Source: Mesorhizobium wenxiniae (GTDB lineage: Bacteria; Pseudomonadota; Alphaproteobacteria; Rhizobiales; Rhizobiaceae). From it: a stretch of DNA of 64,000 nucleotides. The DNA lies in contig NZ_NPKH01000020.1 in the NCBI RefSeq assembly GCF_002284535.1, positions 124,001-188,000 on the forward strand, in the 5' to 3' direction. Shown here piece by piece: positions 7,372 to 15,198 of this stretch. The notes under the pieces were generated by a model. That model made no database searches. It was given only the letters and a program-made list of their open reading frames with translations, and had not been told where the DNA came from. Each line of letters opens with the position of its first letter. Within the stretch, counting starts at the first letter, position 1. Made by a program: the position numbers and the translations under genes.

Positions 7372-9219
7372 ATGGGAAACAGCCTGTCCATGTTCGTCGA
7401 CCGCGAAGCCTCCGTCGGAGAGCCGACCTTGCAGGAGCGCCGCAAGGCGGAGCAGAACGACAAGCGCGTTCTGGGCAATGTCGTCCAGTGCGACGGCGCG
7501 CGCGCCACCATCAGCGCCCATGCCGCCGATGTCGAAGGCACGGTCACCGGCCATTGGAGTGTCGGCAAGATGATCTCCATCAACCTTGGCGCCACGCGAA
7601 CCGTCGGGCTGGTCTACGAGGTCGGCAAGTCGGATCGCGCCTGGCACAATGCGGGCCAGAACCCGATAGAGGTCAGCATCGAGCTCATCGGCGAGGTGCG
7701 CGACGGCGCCGAGCCCGGCACCAAACCGATTTTCGACCGCGGTATCACCACCTATCCGCATATCGGCGCCATCGCCCACCGCATCCGCAGCCGCGACCTG
7801 CAGGCGGTCTATGATCTCGCCGGACGTCATTCGATCACCATCGGCACGCTGTCACAGGATGAGGCGATCGACGCCAACATCGCCATCGACGACACGCTGG
7901 CGCGCCATTTCGCCATTGTCGGCACCACAGGCGTCGGCAAATCCACCGCTGTCTCGCTGCTTTTGCGCAAATCGATCGCCGCTCGACCCGACCTGCGCGT
8001 TCTCATCCTCGATCCGCACAACGAGTTCGCCGCGTCCTTGCCCGAGCACTGCGTCAGGGTCGATTCGACGACGCTGGACTTGCCCTTCTGGATGTTCAAG
8101 CTCGAGGAATTTGCCGAAGTGCTGTTTCGCGGGCGCGAGACCGTGCCGGAAGAGGTCGATGCTTTGCGCGATCTCATTCCCGCAGCCAAGAACTTGTATC
8201 GCAACCCGAATTCCGGCACCTATCTCAGGCGTGGCACTAATACACTGACCGCGGACACCCCGGTGCCCTATCGCGTTGTCGATCTTATCAAGCAGATCGA
8301 CGAGCGCATGGGACTGCTGGAAAGCAAGAACGACCGCCCCACCCTCAAATCGCTGAAGACGCGCATCGAATCGGCAGCCTCGGATCCGCGCTACCGCTTC
8401 ATGTTCAATTCGCGGCTGATCGAAGATACCATCCACGAGACGATCGGCAATATTTTCCGCGTGCCGCATCACGGGCGCCCGGTGACCTGCTTCGAGATGG
8501 CCGGCATGCCGTCGGAAGTGGTCAATTCCGTCTGTTCGGTGCTGGCGCGCCTGGCCTTCGACCTTGCACTGTGGAGCGAAGGCCGGCTGCGGCTGCTTTT
8601 GCTGTGCGAGGAAGCACACCGCTATATGCCGGCCGATCCGCGCCTTGGTTTTGCGCCGACCCGACACGCGCTGTCGCGCATCGCCAAGGAAGGCCGCAAA
8701 TATGGCTGTTATCTCGGTATCGTCACCCAGCGCCCGGGCGAGCTCGATCCCACCATCCTGTCGCAGTGCTCGACCTTTTTCGCTATGCGGCTTGCCAATG
8801 AGCAGGACCAGGCGATCATCCGCTCGGCGATCGCCGATTCCTCGGCCTCGACGCTGGCATTCCTGTCTTCGATGGGCCAGCGCGAAGCCATCGCCTTCGG
8901 TGAGGGCGTGGCAACGACCATGCGGCTGAAGTTCGAGAAAATGTCCGATGACCTGATTCCAGGCACGGCCAAGCGCGAGGAAGCCTTGCCGTCCGAAACC
9001 GGCAATGATGTCGACCTGGTGGCGATCGTCGAAAGGCTGCGCAACGTACCGAAATCGCAGCAGGCGATGGCCTTCGCCGAAGTCGTGGATTCCGCCCGAC
9101 AGGCCGGTGACCCCAACTACCGAAAGCCACCCGTCCCGCGCGTCCAACCCGACGACGATTTCGACATGCGTTATGGCTTGAAACCCGCAACCTTCGGCCT
9201 GCGCCCGCAGAACGATTGA
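7372..9219 (+). CDS. HerA-type hexameric ATPase (DUF87)
   Basis: A 615-residue ATP-binding protein of the HerA/DUF87 group. An N-terminal beta-barrel (HAS-barrel-like, about residues 30-120) precedes the ATPase. Walker A is GTTGVGKST at about 184-192, followed by LRVLILDPHNEFA. Walker B is LLLLCEEAH, followed by a hexamer-type motif (GLVTQRPGE-like, read as GIVTQRPGELD) and the IPGT-like C-terminal motif LIPGTAKREE. HerA proteins are DNA-translocating rings that usually pair with a nuclease (NurA, SIR2 or others). No nuclease gene lies next to it here. I chose the ATG at 7372, preceded by GGGGAA; 7390 is an alternative start. Confidence 0.85.
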   Translation: MGNSLSMFVDREASVGEPTLQERRKAEQNDKRVLGNVVQCDGARATISAHAADVEGTVTGHWSVGKMISINLGATRTVGLVYEVGKSDRAWHNAGQNPIEVSIELIGEVRDGAEPGTKPIFDRGITTYPHIGAIAHRIRSRDLQAVYDLAGRHSITIGTLSQDEAIDANIAIDDTLARHFAIVGTTGVGKSTAVSLLLRKSIAARPDLRVLILDPHNEFAASLPEHCVRVDSTTLDLPFWMFKLEEFAEVLFRGRETVPEEVDALRDLIPAAKNLYRNPNSGTYLRRGTNTLTADTPVPYRVVDLIKQIDERMGLLESKNDRPTLKSLKTRIESAASDPRYRFMFNSRLIEDTIHETIGNIFRVPHHGRPVTCFEMAGMPSEVVNSVCSVLARLAFDLALWSEGRLRLLLLCEEAHRYMPADPRLGFAPTRHALSRIAKEGRKYGCYLGIVTQRPGELDPTILSQCSTFFAMRLANEQDQAIIRSAIADSSASTLAFLSSMGQREAIAFGEGVATTMRLKFEKMSDDLIPGTAKREEALPSETGNDVDLVAIVERLRNVPKSQQAMAFAEVVDSARQAGDPNYRKPPVPRVQPDDDFDMRYGLKPATFGLRPQND

Positions 9220-9383
9220 GCCGGCGACGGTTAAAGTCTCCATGGATCCAGCGCCCTGCGCGCTTGAGATACCGGGCAAGCTTTCCCTGCTTGGGTAAAT
9301 CCCGTCAGGAAATTCGTCAGGCTGAGCCGGATTGTGTCGTTTTCGAGAACCGGAGCGGAGTGGACATTCAGTCCACGAGCACG
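9220..9383. other. intergenic region without a supported gene
   Basis: This is the first part of a 320-base gap between the HerA-type gene and the diguanylate cyclase gene. It holds a small inverted repeat, TGGACATTCAGTCCA at about 9361-9375, but no coding frame I can support on either strand. The second part holds the palindromic element listed next. Confidence 0.6.
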
Positions 9384-9490
9384 CGCATGACCCCAAAATC
9401 GTGATCGATTTTCGGAAAGGATCATGGGCGCAAAATCAAGATGCTACAGCGTCCTTTGCGAGTCCAAAGGACGCGCGGCGCTGTAGTAGC
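9384..9490. repeat. rhizobial interspersed palindromic element, copy 1
   Basis: Two nested palindromes: CCAAAATCG-TGAT-CGATTTTCGG near 9393-9415, and a long hairpin whose arms GCGTCCTTTG and CAAAGGACGC are enclosed by CTACAGC/GCTGTAG (about 9444-9487). The stretch from GCGCATGACCCC to GCTACAGCGTCC reappears, diverged and inverted, at about 53640-53745, and its first part reappears at 34347. It lies in the gap between the HerA-type and GGDEF genes. Confidence 0.7.
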
Positions 9491-9539
9491 GCAGAAAACG
9501 GCATCAGGCGGCTAGCCTCACGAATTTAGTGACGGGATT

Positions 9540-10331
9540 TTAGGCGCAGACGCGGTTTCGGCCTTGCCTCTTGGCCTCATACAGCTGGCGGTCGGCGCGG
9601 CGATAGAACTCTTCGGCGGTTTCCTTACGGTCCCAGACGGCAAGGCCGACGCTCGTGGTGATCTTCAGGCGGACATTGCCTGACAGTATCGACATGTTGG
9701 CAATAGCCTTGCGGATGCGCTCGGCGAATTTGGACAGAAGTTCGGCGTCCATGTTGGGCGTGACGACTGCGAACTCCTCGCCACCCAGACGCGCCACCAC
9801 ATCGTGATAGCGTGTCATGTCCTTGAGGCAGTTGGCGACCGCCCGCAACACCTCGTCACCAACATCATGGCCGTGGGTGTCGTTGACCTGCTTGAAATGG
9901 TCGAGGTCAAGGATCATCAGCCCGACCGGCTTCTCGATGCGGCGGAATTCCTCGAGATATTCCTTCAGTGCGTCATCGAAATAGCGCCGGTTCTGCATAC
10001 CGGTCAGGCTGTCGGTCAGCGCCGCATGTTCCAGCGTTTCCGAACGGGCGCTGAGCGAAACCGTCATGGCGCGCAGCTTGCCTTCTTCTGTCGCCTGCTT
10101 GCGGATCAGCGGATAGATGAAGAAAATGCCGAAGAACAGGGCAGTCGCCAAAAGAACGCCGGTCCCAAACAGCAGCTTGTTGAGATAGATGATCTTGTCG
10201 ACCCTTGCGGGTGTATGAACGTCTTCGGCGAAGGCCTGCAGAAGCCCATAGGCGTGAAGCGTCACTAGGCCGGCGGCCAGGATCACGAATATAAACACAA
10301 AAAAGGCTGATTCCGCCTTGTGAAAACGCAT
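9540..10331 (-). CDS. membrane-bound diguanylate cyclase (GGDEF)
   Basis: A 263-residue protein with two membrane helices (about 10-32 and 50-73) around a short periplasmic loop, then a cytoplasmic GGDEF domain from about 100. The active-site signature is GGEEF at 183-187, a functional variant of GGDEF, and an allosteric I-site R-x-x-D (RYHD, 174-177) sits exactly five residues upstream. It should make cyclic di-GMP from two GTP and be subject to product inhibition. The short periplasmic loop, about 17 residues, leaves little room for a sensor domain. The gene stands alone, between the repeat-containing gap and miaA. Confidence 0.93.
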   Translation of the reverse strand: MRFHKAESAFFVFIFVILAAGLVTLHAYGLLQAFAEDVHTPARVDKIIYLNKLLFGTGVLLATALFFGIFFIYPLIRKQATEEGKLRAMTVSLSARSETLEHAALTDSLTGMQNRRYFDDALKEYLEEFRRIEKPVGLMILDLDHFKQVNDTHGHDVGDEVLRAVANCLKDMTRYHDVVARLGGEEFAVVTPNMDAELLSKFAERIRKAIANMSILSGNVRLKITTSVGLAVWDRKETAEEFYRRADRQLYEAKRQGRNRVCA

Positions 10332-10435
10332 CTGCTCCCCGTTGGAAAATTCCCAAAGGCGTTATGGCATGGACGGGCTTACGGAGGGTTAATTAGGACA
10401 ACTTCGACGGGAAGTCTCCCCTCAAAATCAACTTT

Positions 10436-11434
10436 TCAGGTTGCACTGGAAAGGGGATCCGAGATCGTGGATTCCACACGATCACCAGGGCGCAATCTCA
10501 TCCATTCCGGACCCAACTGATGCCTGAACCAGGTCGCCTGGCGCTTGGCATATTGTCGCGTCGCGATCTTCGCGCGCTCGATCGCTTCGGGGAAACTCAA
10601 CTCGCCGGCCATTGCGGCCTGGAGTTCGCGAACGCCGATCGCTTTCATCGCCGGCAAGTCGGGATCGAGGCCAAGGTCGGTCAGCCGCCTGACCTCGTCG
10701 AGAGCGCCCTTCTCCAGCATGCGGTCGAACCGCGCCTCGATCCGCTCCACCAGCTCCGCTCGGTCCGGTTCGATCACAAAGAAACGCGTGCTGGCCCTGT
10801 CGATCAGTGGACGGCCGCGCGCCGCCTGCCATTCCAGGATGGAACGGCCCGATGCGTCGAGCACCTCCAGCGCCCGCACGATGCGCTGGCCGTCGGTCGG
10901 CTTCAGCATCATGCCGGTTGCGGAATCCTCGCGCAGCAGGATGCGGTGCAGCTTGGCTGCGCCCTGCTCCTGGAGTTCGTAGCGCCAGCGATCACGGATC
11001 GACTGCGGAATGTCGGGCATTTCCGAAATGCCTTCCGCAAGCGCCCGAAAATAAAGCCCCGTCCCACCGACGAAAATCACCGGCCGTTCGAAGAACGTGC
11101 CGACCCGTCGTTCCAAGAACGCACCGTTGTCGATGAGCTTCATCACATCGCGCAGCCAGGCGCCGGTGGAATATGCGGTGGAGGGATGGACATGTCCGTA
11201 GAGGAAATGCGGGACGCGAGCGAGTTCGGCAGCAGTCGGCCGCGCCGTCAGCACGTCGAGCACCGAATAGCCTTGCATGGAATCGGTGTTGACGACGACG
11301 CCGCCATTGCGCTCGGCGAGGTCGACCGCAAGGGCGGACTTGCCGCTGGCGGTCGGCCCGGCTATCAGGATCGCGTTCTTAACGCGGCCCTCGCCCGCCT
11401 GCCTGCCGGAATTTTCGATGCCCCCGCTTGCCAC
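10436..11434 (-). CDS. miaA: tRNA dimethylallyltransferase
   Basis: Transfers a dimethylallyl group to A37 of tRNAs that read UNN codons. The P-loop GPTASGKS is at 26-33, followed by VNTDSMQGYSVLDVLTARPT, the GGTGLYFRAL motif, and the C-terminal QYAKRQATWFRHQ motif; total about 332 residues. The frame is open upstream, but there is no ATG close to the P-loop. The best start is a GTG at 11434; the codon seen as V just before KNAIL is GTT and cannot be a start. This places the miaA 5' end over the serB 5' end on the opposite strand. Confidence 0.92.
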   Translation of the reverse strand: MASGGIENSGRQAGEGRVKNAILIAGPTASGKSALAVDLAERNGGVVVNTDSMQGYSVLDVLTARPTAAELARVPHFLYGHVHPSTAYSTGAWLRDVMKLIDNGAFLERRVGTFFERPVIFVGGTGLYFRALAEGISEMPDIPQSIRDRWRYELQEQGAAKLHRILLREDSATGMMLKPTDGQRIVRALEVLDASGRSILEWQAARGRPLIDRASTRFFVIEPDRAELVERIEARFDRMLEKGALDEVRRLTDLGLDPDLPAMKAIGVRELQAAMAGELSFPEAIERAKIATRQYAKRQATWFRHQLGPEWMRLRPGDRVESTISDPLSSAT

Positions 11435-12320
11435 GCCCTTGGTCGCCACGCTTGTGTCCCATCCCGCCGGCCGCGCATTGTCGCCGGCGCTTGCGAATAT
11501 GGTGTCACGGTCGGTTGGCGCAAGCACTGTTCGCTGGCTGGCCGAAGGCATCGCCTGCGAAATCGCTTTGCCCGAGGCGGCCGAAGCCGTTGAAACGACC
11601 GCCGGCCTGCGCGCCGTGCTCGCACCCGAACCGGTCGACGTGATCGTCCAGCAGGCCGAGGGAAGGCGGAAGAAAATCCTCATCGCCGATATGGATTCGA
11701 CTGTTATCGACCAGGAATGCATCGACGAGCTTGCCGACGAGATCGGCGTCAAGGATTACGTCGCCGCCATCACGGCGCGATCGATGAATGGCGAGATCGC
11801 ATTCGAGCCGGCCTTGCGCGAGCGGGTGGCGCTGCTGAAAGGCCTCGACGCTGCCGTGGTCGACCGCGTCATCGCCAACCGCTTGACGCTGGCCTCCGGC
11901 GGCCGCGCACTTGTCCAGACCATGCGGGCCAATGGCGCATGGACTGCACTCGTGTCGGGTGGCTTCAACGTCTTCACCTCACGCATCGCCGCCATGCTCG
12001 GCTTTCAGGAGAACCGCGCCAACCGCCTGATCGAGCAGGACGGCCACTTCACCGGGCTGGTGGCCGAGCCGATCCTGGGGCGTGCCGCCAAGGCCGATGC
12101 GCTGCTCGAGATTTCGGCGCGACTCGGGCTGACGACCGCCGACGCCATGGCTGTCGGCGATGGCGCCAACGACCTCGACATGATCCGCCTAGCCGGCACC
12201 GGTGTGGCACTTCATGCCAAACAGGTCGTGGCGGCGGAGGCAAAATTCCGCATTGACCACGGCGACCTGACGGCGCTGCTCTATCTGCAGGGCTACCGGC
12301 GGGAGGAATTTGTGGAGTGA
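11418..12320 (+). CDS. serB: phosphoserine phosphatase
   Basis: The last step of serine synthesis, hydrolysing O-phosphoserine. A 300-residue protein with an N-terminal ACT-like region (about 1-80) and a HAD phosphatase domain. The nucleophile motif DMDSTVID starts at Asp91, and Asp93 is the acid/base. Motif II is the serine in LVSGGF, and motif IV is GDGANDLDMI. I take the ATG at 11418; the frame is open to 11277, but the upstream part is antisense to miaA. Its start region overlaps the proposed miaA start by 17 bases. The stop overlaps the next gene's GTG (GTGA), so the two are coupled. Confidence 0.93.
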   Translation: MPPLATPLVATLVSHPAGRALSPALANMVSRSVGASTVRWLAEGIACEIALPEAAEAVETTAGLRAVLAPEPVDVIVQQAEGRRKKILIADMDSTVIDQECIDELADEIGVKDYVAAITARSMNGEIAFEPALRERVALLKGLDAAVVDRVIANRLTLASGGRALVQTMRANGAWTALVSGGFNVFTSRIAAMLGFQENRANRLIEQDGHFTGLVAEPILGRAAKADALLEISARLGLTTADAMAVGDGANDLDMIRLAGTGVALHAKQVVAAEAKFRIDHGDLTALLYLQGYRREEFVE

Positions 12321-12880
12321 CGCCGATCCGCACCGAGCGCCTGATCCTGCGCAACTGGGAGGATCGCGACCGTGAGCTCTTCTACCGCATCAATTCCGAC
12401 GAACGCGTCATGGAATTCTTTCCATTTCGCCGCGACCGCGCTGCCGCGGACGCCAAAATGGACGAGTTCCGCGCCTGGATCGCCGAGGATGGCTACGGTT
12501 TCGCTGCCGCCGAGATAATTGAAACGCGCCAATGCATCGGCTTCGTCGGCCTCCTCGACACCGATCATTTGCCCTTCCTGCCTGCCGGCACAGTCGAGAT
12601 CGGCTGGCGGCTGGCGCCCGAATTCTGGGGCCATGGTTATGTCACCGAGGCAGCCGAAGCGTGGCTCGCCTATGGCTTCGAAACGCTTGGCCTCGACGAA
12701 ATCGTGTCCTTCGCCGTTAGGGATAACAGCCGTTCCACAGCCGTCATGAAGCGCCTGGGCATGATTGCCGACCCGGCCAGCGATTTCGACCACCCCGGCA
12801 TTCCGGACAGCCATGCCATGCTCAAGCGGCATGTGTTCTACAGGCTGACAGCCAAGGAATGGCAAAAAAACCGGCCTTGA
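12317..12880 (+). CDS. GNAT acetyltransferase, RimJ/RimL type
   Basis: A 187-residue acetyltransferase that begins with the RimJ/RimL hallmark (TERLILRNWEDRD). The acetyl-CoA loop is WRLAPEFWGHGYVTEA, followed by VRDNSRSTAVMKRLGM, which is the conserved C-terminal segment. These enzymes acetylate protein N-termini or small molecules; the target is unknown. It starts with GTG, overlapping the serB stop codon by three bases, so it is translationally coupled to serB. It is convergent with the antitoxin gene, the two stop codons being adjacent. Confidence 0.87.
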   Translation: MTPIRTERLILRNWEDRDRELFYRINSDERVMEFFPFRRDRAAADAKMDEFRAWIAEDGYGFAAAEIIETRQCIGFVGLLDTDHLPFLPAGTVEIGWRLAPEFWGHGYVTEAAEAWLAYGFETLGLDEIVSFAVRDNSRSTAVMKRLGMIADPASDFDHPGIPDSHAMLKRHVFYRLTAKEWQKNRP

Positions 12881-13141
12881 TCAGTGCTTGTCAAACGGAA
12901 GCTCGCCGCCGGGTTGCGGCGGTTTGACGCCGACGCGATCGAGCATTTTAGCGAAATCATCGCCTGATGCATCACCAGCCCGTCGACGTAGGAAATCGGC
13001 CGCTGTCTCCATGGCTCCAACCTTTTGCGCCACGGCCGAAGCGATCCACTGGTTAAGCGACACCCCATCAGCCTTTGCCAGACGTGCAGCCGCCTCCTTG
13101 ATCGACAAGGGAAGTTTCAACGGATAGGTCGCCTTGCTCAT
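12881..13141 (-). CDS. orphan antitoxin-like ribbon-helix-helix protein
   Basis: An 86-residue protein starting MSKATYPLKLPLSIKEAAAR, with the pattern LPLSIKEAAARLAKADGVSLNQWI typical of HicB-like or Arc-type ribbon-helix-helix antitoxins (beta strand, then two helices with an S-L-N-Q turn). The C-terminal part (FLRRRAGDASGDDFAKMLDRVG) is the usual toxin-binding tail. Its ATG overlaps the stop of the PIN-domain remnant just upstream (13138-13141), which is the usual toxin-antitoxin spacing. Since the toxin is broken, this looks like a surviving orphan antitoxin. Confidence 0.75.
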   Translation of the reverse strand: MSKATYPLKLPLSIKEAAARLAKADGVSLNQWIASAVAQKVGAMETAADFLRRRAGDASGDDFAKMLDRVGVKPPQPGGELPFDKH

Positions 13142-13360
13142 GTTCGAAATCCTTCCAACAATTCGGCGGGACTGATGACTGGAACTTCAAAACGGCCTGC
13201 CGCAGTGACAAAATCGCGGCGATTGTGAGTGACCAATGCGTCTGCCCGACGATTGATCGCAGCCGCAAGCACCATCTCATCCTTCGGATTGCGGGCGCCA
13301 GAGAAAGTGCAGCTCGACCGGTTCTGCCAAGACAGCAAAGCCGGCCGGACTTAGTCCATC
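13138..13360 (-). pseudogene. degraded PIN-domain toxin (5' truncated and frameshifted)
   Basis: Two frames together spell the C-terminal half of a PIN-family toxin. One frame, from about 13360, reads GLSPAGFAVLAEPVELHFLWRP and then hits a stop after QSEG. The next frame continues ARNPKDEMVLAAAINRRADA, then LVTHNRRDF and VPVISPAELL. The join LWRP / RNPKDEMVL is a known continuous motif of this family, so a small deletion has shifted the frame. The N-terminal half, with the first acidic active-site residues, is missing: the remnant runs straight into the 3' end of degP. The toxin cannot be active. Confidence 0.75.
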
Positions 13361-14865
13361 CGGATCGTCACAAACCGCAATTCGCCGGTCTTCGACGCCA
13401 GCATCAGCAGCGCGTTCTTGCGTCCCTGCTCCTTCAACGCAGCAATCCGGTCCATGACATCCTTGGGCGTGGCGACCGATTCCTGAGCGATCTCGGTGAT
13501 CACCTCGCCGGCCTGGATGCCACGTTCGGCAGCGGCCGAGTCCTTGGTGACTTCGGTGATGACGACGCCGGAGACTTCGGCGGCGATGCCGAATTTCGTC
13601 CGCGTCTCGTCGTTGAGCTCGCCAACGGTCATGCCGAGCACGGAAGCCGTCGAAACGGCGGGCGCCTCGTCGCCATTATCCTTGCCGGCGGTGCCATTCT
13701 CGCCGCTGGCAAGCTTTTCGCCATCTTCGAGCCGGCCGAGCGTCACCTTCACGGTCTGCTCGACACCCTTGCGCACGATGACCACGTCGACAGCCTTGCC
13801 GACCGTGCTTTCCGCGACGACGCGCGGCAGGTCGCGCATTTCATTGACGTCCCTGCCGTCGAACTTGATGATGACGTCGCCCGCCAGGATGGTGCCGTTG
13901 TCGACAGGCCCGCCCTTGATGACGCCGGCGACCAGGGCGCCCTTGGCGGTGGCCATGCCGAGGCTTTCGGCAATGTCGTCCGTCACCGGCTGGATGCGCA
14001 CGCCGAGCCAGCCGCGCCGCGTCTCGCCGAACTGGCGGAGTTGGTCGACGACGCCCAACGCAAGCTGCGAGGGAATGGAAAAGCCGATGCCGATCGAGCC
14101 GCCGGACGGCGAGATGATCGCCGTGTTGATGCCGATCACCTCGCCGTCGCTGTTGAACAGCGGTCCGCCGGAGTTGCCTCGGTTGATCGCGGCATCAGTC
14201 TGGATGAAGTCGTCATAGGGACCGGAATTGATGTCGCGGTTGCGGGCCGAGACGATACCAACCGTCACGGTGCCGCCGAGGCCGAACGGATTGCCGATCG
14301 CCATCACCCAGTCACCGACACGCATCTTGCTGGAATCGCCGAATTTCACCGCCGTCAGTTTGTGCCCTTTCGGATCGACCTTCAGCACCGCCACGTCGGT
14401 CTTGGTGTCGGTGCCGACCAGCGTCGCCTTCAGAGTCACGCCGTCGGAGAAATTCACCTCGATGTCGTCGGCATCGGCGATCACATGGTTATTCGTCACC
14501 ACGATACCCTGCTCGGCGTCGACCACGAAGCCGGAGCCCAGCGACTGCACCTTTTGCGAGGGGTTGCCCTGTTCGCCGGGACGGTTCTTGAAGAAATCGT
14601 CGAAGAAATCCTGGAAGGGCGAGCCCTCCGGAAGCTGCGGCATCGGCACCGCGCCCGGGCCTTCCGTGCCCTTCACCCTCTGCGAGGTCGATATGTTGAC
14701 CACGGCGCCGAGCAGGCCCTGCGCGAGATCGGCGACCGAAGCCGGGCCGTCGGCGGCGGCCGCAGGCGTCACCAGCGACGGGACGGTAGCGGCGCCGATA
14801 AGAAGTGCTGCAGCACCCGCGGTGAACGTCCGCCTCGCCGCGCGCAAAAACCTGTTGGATGTCAT
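13351..14865 (-). CDS. degP: periplasmic serine protease/chaperone DegP (Do/HtrA family)
   Basis: A 504-residue envelope protease. A twin-arginine-containing signal region (about 1-38, ending AAAADG) is followed by the protease domain with catalytic His127 (TNNHV), Asp157 (TKTDVAVL) and Ser232 (GNSGGP), then two PDZ domains (about 270-370 and 410-500). It degrades or refolds damaged periplasmic proteins. A linker rich in Glu/Gly/Asn (about 395-415) separates the PDZ domains. It is the last gene of the hflK-hflC-DUF2065-degP run, a common alphaproteobacterial order. Its 3' end abuts the PIN toxin remnant. Confidence 0.95.
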   Translation of the reverse strand: MTSNRFLRAARRTFTAGAAALLIGAATVPSLVTPAAAADGPASVADLAQGLLGAVVNISTSQRVKGTEGPGAVPMPQLPEGSPFQDFFDDFFKNRPGEQGNPSQKVQSLGSGFVVDAEQGIVVTNNHVIADADDIEVNFSDGVTLKATLVGTDTKTDVAVLKVDPKGHKLTAVKFGDSSKMRVGDWVMAIGNPFGLGGTVTVGIVSARNRDINSGPYDDFIQTDAAINRGNSGGPLFNSDGEVIGINTAIISPSGGSIGIGFSIPSQLALGVVDQLRQFGETRRGWLGVRIQPVTDDIAESLGMATAKGALVAGVIKGGPVDNGTILAGDVIIKFDGRDVNEMRDLPRVVAESTVGKAVDVVIVRKGVEQTVKVTLGRLEDGEKLASGENGTAGKDNGDEAPAVSTASVLGMTVGELNDETRTKFGIAAEVSGVVITEVTKDSAAAERGIQAGEVITEIAQESVATPKDVMDRIAALKEQGRKNALLMLASKTGELRFVTIRMD

Positions 14866-15003
14866 CGAGAAATCTCCCGGTGTCTCTGAGAAGAAAAGCG
14901 CTCGCCGAAAACGCTGCGTCGAACCATGTTGGCAAGAAATACGGCACGTTTGCGGCTATGGCCATCGGTGGAGGATAAATCCTCCGTTATCCCGAAATCA
15001 TCG

Positions 15004-15192
15004 TCATCCACCACGCACCAGCCAGACGAGGCCGACACCGACGGCGATTGCAATCAGCCCCGCGACCCGCAGCGTATTCTCCGGCATCGACAGAACTTCG
15101 CCGGCAAGCTTCTTGGCCAGACCGGGAAAGCCGCCATAGACCAGGCCCTCGACGACGAGAACCAGGCCTATTGCCGCCAGAAAATCCTGCAC
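15004..15192 (-). CDS. DUF2065 family small membrane protein
   Basis: A 62-residue protein with two hydrophobic helices (about 5-22 and 42-58). The sequence MQDFLAAIGLVLVVEGLVYG with the later MPENTLRVAGL matches the DUF2065/YjeT pattern. Its function is unknown, but it is regularly found between hflC and degP, as here, six bases downstream of hflC. A 138-base gap then separates it from degP. Confidence 0.88.
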   Translation of the reverse strand: MQDFLAAIGLVLVVEGLVYGGFPGLAKKLAGEVLSMPENTLRVAGLIAIAVGVGLVWLVRGG

Positions 15193-15198
15193 CGGCCG

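Noticed and set aside
7852..9396. 514-codon open frame on the minus strand opposite the HerA-type gene
   Set aside because: A typical antisense shadow in GC-rich DNA: no family motif, and the plus strand carries an unmistakable ATPase.
13225..14889. 554-codon plus-strand frame opposite degP
   Set aside because: Low-complexity His/Arg/Asp-rich translation without domains; degP on the other strand is certain.
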